NCBI GenBank assembly: GCA_025201805.1
Contig: MU619449.1
Span: forward strand, 1 to 25,443
Length of the DNA stretch: 25,443 bases
Direction: 5' to 3'
Source: Parasitella parasitica
Taxonomy: Eukaryota; Mucoromycota; Mucoromycetes; Mucorales; Mucoraceae
The position numbers and the translations under genes are program-made. The notes under the pieces were generated by a model, which was not told the DNA's origin, ran no database searches, and worked only from the letters and a program-made list of their open reading frames with translations. This document shows, piece after piece, positions 19,671 through 25,443 of this stretch (positions are counted from its first letter, which is position 1; the number at the start of each line of letters is the position of its first letter).

Positions 19671-20730
19671 ATGCAATCGTTGAGAAAGCTTGCGTTCCAA
19701 CGTACATTGAACGGATCTTTATATATTAACAACCACAGAACTCGGTTTTTATCTTTGACTAGGCCATGTTGGGATGAAGATACAGCTAACACCAAGAATT
19801 CAATTCAACAATTTCGTAAATATCCATCCACACTATAAACCTTGCAGTCATCTAATTTTTGATGTATTAGCTTGGTTACTGAGCCAAGATCCGCCTCGTA
19901 TTCCAAAATACCCCTATGAACAAGCACCACACGATTGGAGCTTCCTCAATTTGCTTCCAATTTCATTACAACATGCACTGGGAAAATGGCTGGGAACTCG
20001 GGTTTTGCAATTGAACACTGGTCACAATAACTTTCCGGAGCAGTTTCTAGTAGGAGGTAAGTACAAGCACACAGTTGCTATTTATGCCTATGCATTAAAA
20101 TGTGTTTTAGCTGGTCTAGCTAGTCGACAAGCTGTCAGTCTGCTGACTGATCAAATCAACCACCAGGACAAAATGGAAGAATTACAGCACATTATGGGAC
20201 CCGATCTCTTGCACCGATATTTGGAAGCTGTGCCTGACAACACCAACATTTACATTGATATTCCTCAGATTTACGATGTGAATCTTGGCGATATTTGGAT
20301 TACATTGGGCAACTCAAATGCCTTTTCAGATGACCGTAACTATCAAGTCTTGCGATGGATGACAGTTCAACTTGGATTGCATAAATGCAAGGGAAAAAGC
20401 GAACTGGAAGAGCCGTTTAAGGAATACAGAGAGCGCATAGCCAAGAGCATTATGGAGGGTGTGCAAGTTGGTGTTGATGTATTACTGGATGCAGATGTTG
20501 CCTATAAAGTGATTGACAAAAAAAACAAGGACAACATGCTTCTTTACAATGAAGGCCGACGCACACTTCGAATGAGATTTGCTACCCCCTACTTTGAACC
20601 AGCAAGCAAGATGGTTTCTGGCAGGGATGAGGAAACTGGCGAACCTATTAATGATTGGAATTGGCGTCTGGTAGATATAGATCAATTATTAGAGAAGGAA
20701 TCTATGGATGCCGCTAATTTAGATGAATAA
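19671..20730 (+). CDS. Mitochondrial Tim44-like protein, MAIP1/Mba1 type (tentative)
   Basis: Exons are 19671-19815 and 19871-20730, joined by a 55-nt intron (GTAAAT...TATTAG, with a CTAAT branch-like site), giving 334 aa. The first exon supplies a leader MQSLRKLAFQRTLNGSLYIN rich in Arg and free of acid until residue 35, typical of mitochondrial import. Without this exon the frame starts in the intron. The body has an amphipathic helical section (FPEQFLVGGKYKHTVAIYAYALKCVL), a LQHIMGPDLL stretch, strands around IYIDIPQIYDVNLGDIWITLG, and a C-terminus EPINDWNWRLVDIDQLLEKE. This order resembles MAIP1 (m-AAA protease-interacting protein 1) and other Tim44-like proteins such as Mba1, which act in the matrix at the inner membrane. 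I recall the MAIP1 ending as similar, but the match is distant. The stop codon lies inside AATAAA (20726-20731). Confidence 0.6.
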
Positions 20731-20759
20731 ATGTATTTTGTCTATTTGAAATTATAACG

Positions 20760-20765
20760 TTTATT
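20760..20765 (-). terminator. Poly(A) signal of the LysM gene
   Basis: TTTATT on + gives AATAAA on -, about 64 nt after the LysM stop (20831-20829). It lies only 30 bp from the MAIP1-like stop, so these convergent transcripts probably overlap. Confidence 0.5.
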
Positions 20766-20828
20766 TCATATTGTAACGAGAGGAAAAGGGTAATAGTAGT
20801 ACATTTAATGGTTTGTATGTTACACATT

Positions 20829-21533
20829 TTAGGCCTGGACACAGTAAGCTCTGCCGTCGTCGAGGTTATCACACTCGTGCTTACCAGGACCGTGGAGACC
20901 AGCGTTCCAGCTGTAGAGAGATGCGATGTTGATGCCGTTTCTCTTGGAGAAATCGCCACACCAACTATCGTTCTTTGTTACGGTAGAGTACTTGGTACAC
21001 GTAGAGACAATGTGTCTAACAGCGTTAGAAGGCGCATTGGCTGGAGTAGAGCTCCAGTCATCTCCAGGCTTGGATTGAGACTTCTTGGTGGTGGTAGGCT
21101 TCTTGGTAGTCTTCTTGGGAGTCTTTTTGGTAGACTTCTTGGAAGTCTTCTTGCTGCTCTTCTTGGCCTTTGCAGAAACAATCTTTTTCTTGGCAAGTTC
21201 TAACTTTTGACCACTGAGACCTTTGGTCTTGTAGAACCAGCTTCGCTTGCGGTATCTGTTGTTGGGCTGAACGCAGTAGCTTTGGCCAGATGTCAAAGCG
21301 GAGCAATCACTGACCTCAAGGGCGTTCCATTTGAGGATATTTTGAGCAGAGACATTTTGCTCTTGGCTGGCAAGAGATTTACAAGTATCACCAGCTTTGG
21401 CTGAAATACTTGTTAATTGATGATATTTCCACAAATTTTTTTTCTACTTACCAACAGATTCCTTGGCACAATCGGGAAGAGCAGCTGAGACAGAGGCGAT
21501 GGCGACAGCGAGAGTAACAAGGGTGAACTTCAT
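20829..21533 (-). CDS. Secreted protein with two LysM-like domains and a lysine-rich linker
   Basis: Exons on - are 21533-21452 and 21400-20829, with a 51-nt intron, giving 217 aa. A signal peptide (1-17, ending SVSA) is followed by C22. The first LysM-like domain spans about 27-72 (KAGDTCKSLASQ, NILKWNAL, SYCVQP). Residues 97-135 form a basic linker with 18 lysines in about 40 residues and no acidic residue (KK-S/T repeats, including KKTPKKTTKKPTTTKK). The second LysM-like domain spans about 157-216 (CTKYSTVTKNDSW, ASLYSWNAGL, AYCVQA). LysM domains bind chitin and related N-acetylglucosamine polymers, and fungi use secreted ones in wall modification or host interaction. Which applies here is not shown. 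Codons favour C endings, suggesting high expression. The 5' leader carries a pentanucleotide repeat. Confidence 0.88.
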
Positions 21534-21560
21534 TTTTAAGTGAAAGGAATGGGGTTTCTA

Positions 21561-21605
21561 TTGGGTTGAGTTGGGTTGGGTTGGGTTGGGTTGAGTTGAG
21601 TTGAG
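21561..21605. repeat. Nine TTGRG pentamers, G-quadruplex-capable
   Basis: Nine tandem units of TTGGG or TTGAG lie 28-72 bp before the LysM start, probably in its promoter or leader. Within them 21573-21590 reads GGGTTGGGTTGGGTTGGG, four G-triplets with TT loops, on the template strand. The RNA would carry CCCAA/CTCAA units. Confidence 0.9.
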
Positions 21606-21654
21606 GGAAAGAGAGTGAGTATAAAGAAGCTAAAAATTAGTCGAATGTAGGCAG

Positions 21655-21663
21655 TTTATATAC
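21655..21663 (-). promoter_or_regulatory. Possible TATA box of the LysM gene
   Basis: The - strand reads about TATATAAAC here, roughly 120-130 bp before the LysM ATG. If it is used, the TTGRG repeat falls in the transcribed leader. The position is approximate and AT-rich surroundings make chance matches likely. Confidence 0.4.
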
Positions 21664-22482
21664 GAAATTCAACACTTGCCCTACAACAATTAATCCTTGT
21701 GCACTAGCTTCTTTGTTACAAGCTGCGTATTGTTACACGTCAAATAATTTAGTTGTCCACGCTTTGATTTCCTAATTCATCTGTTGGACATATAAAAAAT
21801 AGTAGCCTTTATTTAGCTTGCATATTAATATTTTATTAAATTTGATTTTCATTTATAGTTTGACGAGTTACATTTGTATTTCGAAAAAGGAAAAAAATAG
21901 CGTGTATTATTTGTACAAGATGATTATCGCTTATCCATTTAGTAGTTTATTAAATTGCAACAGTATATGAGAAAAGAGATGATGAGTATAGAATCTGTTT
22001 TTCTAGTAAACCCAAAAAAAAGGAACCATAAATGTGAATCCAACACATGCAAATCACATCATAGTGCATTTTGTATTTCACCTAAATTAGCGCAGGTTGT
22101 AATAATCAATATGTTGTCAAATTGGTTCAGGAGTAGAAATCAAGTTTATTTTTTAGTTTGACATGGATAATCAACCACATGCTGATATATGAGCACAAAC
22201 ATATAACCTGATTTTAATTCTGCTTCTGTAAGAATTATTCTTGTTTTCTTGTCTGTCGCACTAAATAAAACGGCTCCCTCTTTCGTATATCTGTGTATTA
22301 TTATTGATCAATGCCCTTTTTCCGTACCAGTATATATTCAAGCGATAAGTTGCATCGCAACAGCTATTAAATGTCAGCTACATCTTGATAGTATAATTTG
22401 TATGCTATCGATTACCATATACACTTGGCTACTACAGTATACATACCAGGATTTCCAATGTGAAAATAAATCGCTTGATTAG

Positions 22483-22524
22483 AGTGAGTTCTTTTTATTC
22501 GAATTGGAAAAGAAAGAACTCACT
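22483..22524. repeat. Perfect 12-bp inverted repeat
   Basis: AGTGAGTTCTTT at 22483-22494 is exactly complementary to AAAGAACTCACT at 22513-22524, with an 18-bp AT-rich spacer. It lies about 120 bp beyond the lysoplasmalogenase stop. It could form a hairpin in RNA or mark a foldback element; no function is known. Confidence 0.8.
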
Positions 22525-22636
22525 TACAACACTATTTGTATAACACATAACATAATGTGTACTACTAAAATTTGATTTGAAAGCAGTTTTTGCACGTTTT
22601 CTGTGTTGTGAAATCAAAATCTACTGATCAATAGCA

Positions 22637-22642
22637 TTTATT
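22637..22642 (-). terminator. Poly(A) signal of the lysoplasmalogenase gene
   Basis: TTTATT on + is AATAAA on -, 9-14 nt after the stop codon at 22651-22653. Confidence 0.5.
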
Positions 22643-22650
22643 TCATGGAG

Positions 22651-23317
22651 CTAATAATATCTAGCGATGCAAAACTGGGCTGTGTAATATGTAAACATAA
22701 CTATATATTCGCATCTTCTGTCGGGTGCATGATACAAGAATTTATCCAGGGCAAGTGTGGCATCTGAAATAAAAAACAGCAATACACCAACTGAAAGTTT
22801 TGTGTTATTATTCATAAAGCCATAGTAAACCATGAGTGTAATCACAACAATATATACTGCCACTGCTACAGTCATCACAATGCCGCCTTCTTGGAAAATA
22901 CTCTTGTATAAAAATGAAAAGTAAACTAAGGCGGTTGAGAATAATCCAAGTAAAAAACTGGCCTGATCTCGCTTTTTGGTCTCGTAAAACGTGTAAATGT
23001 AAAAGATATGTGCAATCAAGAAGCACGCCAAGCCTAGAATAAACTTATCCTCACCATCAAACATGAGGAAAATATCGCCCAATAATGAGAAGATTAATCC
23101 TGCCACATTTACAATACTGTTAAATTATTGTAGTATACTTTCATGCATAAGATATACCTGCTAATTTGGCATTATTTTGCGCATTGTTCGATTGTAAGTC
23201 AACTCCAATGATAAGTAATGTTGTTATAGGTTTTAATATATATTTTGCATACACACTGTTCGTATAAATAAAATAAAAATATAAAACAGACGATAATTTT
23301 GCAAACTTGGTAAACAT
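22651..23317 (-). CDS. TMEM86/YhhN-family membrane protein, putative lysoplasmalogenase
   Basis: Exons on - are 23317-23158 and 23099-22651, with a 58-nt intron, giving 202 aa. The protein is almost wholly hydrophobic, with about seven membrane segments. It carries the family blocks in order: KPITTLLII, then AGLIFSLLGDIFLMF (D62), FILGLACFLIAHIFYIYTF, and LLFFISDATLALDKF (D166) followed by TYYTAQFCIARYY. Human TMEM86 enzymes cleave the vinyl-ether bond of lysoplasmalogens and use two conserved aspartates in these two blocks; the spacing here is similar. Whether this fungus makes plasmalogens is not shown, so another ether- or lysolipid role is possible. An in-frame ATG at 23413 would add 32 non-hydrophobic residues; I prefer 23317. 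The 5' end overlaps an opposite-strand coding-like frame. Confidence 0.88.
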
Positions 23318-23548
23318 TCTTCTTTTTCGACAATAATCTATGATGGACCTGTTGAACCTGATAAATATTTGAAGACCATGGAATACCGTACCGGTATCAG
23401 AATGGGTGCACAATGTGACCGCATGCGCTCACTAATGACTAAGTCTAAACATGTCGAAATTAGAATACAAAACGGCCATATCAAACCTCAATTAATGCAC
23501 GCAACTCCTGAGCAAATGCACTTGATTACAATAGTTGAAGCACCGTAG
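23297..23548 (+). pseudogene. Coding-like open frame, possibly a gene fragment
   Basis: An 83-codon open frame without a good start reads like protein: IIYDGPVEPDKYLKTMEYRT, then GIRMGAQCDRM, then KHVEIRIQNGHIKPQLMHAT and a stop at 23546-23548. The first in-frame ATG is at 23378 (56 codons). Its left end overlaps the first codons of the lysoplasmalogenase gene on the other strand. Neither side offers a clear splice signal, so it looks like a relic or an isolated exon. I do not recognise the family, and a chance frame cannot be excluded. Confidence 0.35.
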
Positions 23549-23850
23549 GAGCATCAATGTTTGATGCCACATCAAAGCTTAATATAATTTCGTAATTAAA
23601 TGCTATAAAATATTTAATTGGTAACAGTATGCCATTCCGTTGTTGAATTGGAGGTTTACACGATAGGACTAACAGAAGCGTCGAACTATTTTCGTTCATT
23701 TGACACTCATGTAAATCACAGTTATTTTCTAATATAAATAGCAAAGTAATTGTCAAACGAATAAAAATTATCTTTCAATTGATATGACAGAGGGATATCT
23801 CAGTATGGAAACAGCTACGAACACTGCTTTTTGATTTTAGTAAAAAATAT
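23549..23850. other. AT-rich spacer before the tRNA gene
   Basis: Nothing is recognised between the coding-like fragment and the tRNA, other than the pol III terminator at its right end. A 76-codon frame on - (23756-23526) is AT-rich and without features. Confidence 0.4.
23842..23847 (-). terminator. RNA polymerase III terminator of the tRNA
   Basis: A run of six T on - begins four bases after the discriminator base of the tRNA, the usual pol III stop. Confidence 0.85.
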
Positions 23851-23932
23851 CGTCACCTGCAGGGTTTGAACCTGCGCGTGCAGAGCACATGAGATTTCAA
23901 GTCTCACTCCTTAACCACTCGGACAAAGTGAC
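23851..23932 (-). tRNA. tRNA-Ser (anticodon UGA)
   Basis: Read on -, the 82-nt gene folds as a class II tRNA. The acceptor arms are GTCACTT and AGGTGAC with discriminator G. The D arm is CCGAGTGGTTAAGG. The anticodon arm is TGAGA-CTTGAAA-TCTCA with anticodon TGA, and there is no intron. A long variable arm (GTGC-TCT-GCAC) and a T arm GCAGG-TTCAAAC-CCTGC follow. The long variable arm plus UGA identify serine. The B box GGTTCAAACCC is intact. CCA is not encoded, as normal for a nuclear gene. Confidence 0.96.
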
Positions 23933-25443
23933 CCATATTCACTTTCGAAAAAATAAACCTATAAATTTCATACGAAAATAAGCTTTTATTTTTTGTTTCC
24001 TTAGTTATGCTAAACGATTAGATAATTAGTAAACTAATTCATAGTCCGAGAGCTTAAAAAGCAAAAATCATTGCTTAAATAAAAATTTATAGAGTTACGG
24101 GACACGGGATACGAACGCATATGTAGTAAATGTTGCTATAAAAATTCAAAAAAAGTGATGTGTCAATTTTGTTGTGCCAGAAAGGCATGAGATTAAGCAA
24201 TTATTAGATTGGTAATTCTTTGTATACAATGACAAGGAATAAGCTATTAATGTATAATAGAACTTGAAATAAACTTGGTATTACATACCAAGTTCAATGT
24301 TTAACCATGATGACAAATAGTCTTACAATAAATATAATTTAGTATAAAAAGATGGCATTTTCTTATCAATAAAGTCATTAGTTTTTGTGTCTGATTTTAT
24401 TTTTATAAAGTTATACATTTTTTGAGCAGATCATATTTATATATCCTCTGCGCATAACAAATTTCCCTGATGTGAACTACTGGCAGTCTTTCACACATCT
24501 TATTTGAATTAGTAAGACATCATCATTTCTTTATTAAGAACCGTGTCCTTGAGAACAACATTGAACATGACAAATATCATCATTAACATTCAACATATAA
24601 AGACAGTTGTACACCTTTGTACTCCATATAAACCACAATTGTCACTGCTTTCCCATGAAGTCTAAATTGGAGACAATCCAGTTACTGCTGTTGGATCAAA
24701 AAAAGATAAAATAAAACCAAAGGTTAACGAGATACGAAAACTAAAGATACTTTTTTTAAGGTCAAAATTGCATCTGCTAATTATAGTTTTAACAACTACA
24801 TAATTTTATGGTGACTTATTTTGATTACTAATTGACAAGACTAATTCACAGTGACAATCTACTTGACAGGGTACGATATGAGGTTATACAGCAAAGGCTA
24901 CATGTCTTTGATCTGACAGAGCCTTAACCTTTATCTTGGTGCTCAGATCTGTGTTACTTACACGAATAACCTTCTTATTAATTTGAAACAGAGACTTTAT
25001 TCTCCAATTTACATAAGCGTATCACATCACATCATTGGACAATCTTCAATCTTCAATTGAAGTATAATATTGCCATGATCTCCTGTCTATAATTATGGCA
25101 GATCAACTGCATTAGTAACAATATCACAAATTTATATATCAGAATTGCATATAATCGATGATAGGCTTCGATGAAAAACAGAATAAACACTGTCTTATGT
25201 GCCATAAGAACAGGCATGATCATCGCTATCTGAGCATAACTTGCTTTCCATTGGGAGATGTCTCTATCAAAAGTTATCTGCAAAAACGCTTTCATTTTTC
25301 AATATTTATCATAAATATCAGATATTTGCTCGTAAATTGTGCTAAAATCATCGTAGAAGCATGACCTAACTTGGAAAACTTAGCGTTGACTCACCCCTAT
25401 CTGAAAACAACATTGGATTTTATGTTTTTATTGATATCTATAA
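23933..25443. other. Gene-poor AT-rich tail
   Basis: About 1.5 kb with many short homopolymer runs. Open frames at 25053-25295 (-) and 25158-25364 (+) overlap each other, are AT-rich and have no recognisable domain. No intron-exon structure, tRNA or long repeat was found except the palindrome at 24272-24294. The region may be spacer or old, fully eroded repeat. Confidence 0.5.
24272..24294. repeat. Perfect 9-bp palindrome with 5-nt loop
   Basis: AACTTGGTA at 24272-24280 and TACCAAGTT at 24286-24294 are exactly complementary around TTACA. A partial copy of the left arm (GAACTTG) lies just before it. No T-run follows, so it is not a bacterial-type terminator. Confidence 0.8.

Larger units (their letters stand above)
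21606..22636. other. Intergenic, about 1 kb, with one perfect hairpin
   Basis: This lies between the LysM start and the lysoplasmalogenase stop. Reading frames at 21955-22161 and 22249-22482 are AT-rich and lack protein features. The only clear structure is the inverted repeat at 22483-22524. Confidence 0.5.

Noticed and set aside
19774-19870. ATG at 19774 as start of the MAIP1-like gene
   Set aside because: This frame reads through a 55-nt GT-AG intron with a CTAAT branch-like site; splicing instead joins a proper mitochondrial leader beginning at 19671.
21955-22482. Two frames (68 and 77 codons) in the LysM-lysoplasmalogenase spacer
   Set aside because: AT-rich, no domain, no splice partner; treated as chance.
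24095-24130. tRNA-like fragment (gggacacgggatacgaacgc)
   Set aside because: Resembles part of a T arm, but no acceptor, anticodon or D arm could be built around it.
25053-25364. Opposed 80- and 68-codon frames near the right edge
   Set aside because: They overlap each other on opposite strands, are AT-rich and show no family features.
1-25443. CRISPR arrays, bacterial operons, intact transposase or retroelement genes
   Set aside because: No regularly spaced repeats, Shine-Dalgarno-led gene strings or recognisable transposase/reverse-transcriptase motifs were found; introns and poly(A) signals mark this as eukaryotic nuclear DNA.

Overview
The window looks like nuclear DNA from an early-diverging filamentous fungus, most likely a Mucoromycota member close to Mucorales. 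This is an inference from AT-rich spacers, compact genes with introns of about 51-75 nt, pyrimidine-rich leaders, AATAAA-type 3' signals and the set of fungal genes present. I cannot name a genus. I resolved thirteen protein genes and one tRNA gene, rebuilding exons by hand with GT-AG (once GC-AG) junctions that keep the frame.

Layout from left to right. Positions 1-766 hold a small repeat-like structure and what reads like a heavily decayed coding remnant. PEX13 (767-2044, +) and SKN7 (4373-2113, -) meet tail to tail. A gene-free stretch of about 1 kb follows. SF3B4/HSH49 (6300-5361, -) and the RCC1-repeat gene ATS1/KTI13 (6648-7688, +) share a divergent promoter. Next on the + strand come a ketopantoate reductase (7787-9212), an unrecognised acidic low-complexity protein (9690-11287), and an eight-exon short-chain dehydrogenase resembling 15-hydroxyprostaglandin dehydrogenase (11535-12786).

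A TATA-driven secreted DUF3472-like gene (13715-14491, +) faces a GPI-tailed yapsin-like aspartic protease (16049-14616, -). VPS51 (19131-16444, -) is divergent from a MAIP1/Tim44-like mitochondrial gene (19671-20730, +). That gene converges on a secreted two-LysM protein (21533-20829, -). A TMEM86/YhhN-type lysoplasmalogenase (23317-22651, -) and a tRNA-Ser(UGA) (23932-23851, -) follow. The last 1.5 kb is AT-rich and gene-poor.

Most genes are unrelated housekeeping genes: peroxisome import, stress signalling, splicing, tRNA modification/diphthamide, pantothenate synthesis, endosome-to-Golgi tethering and mitochondria. They do not form a pathway cluster. Three genes (DUF3472, aspartic protease, LysM) encode secreted or surface proteins; two have clear TATA boxes and two show C-ending codon preference suggesting high expression.

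I did not find a convincing new multi-gene system. The best leads are a GC-AG intron with a competing GT donor 4 nt upstream, a two-start ketopantoate reductase with a possible mitochondrial leader, a DTAS-type aspartic protease, a lysine-bridged LysM protein with a G-quadruplex-capable repeat before its start codon, and two coding-like relics.
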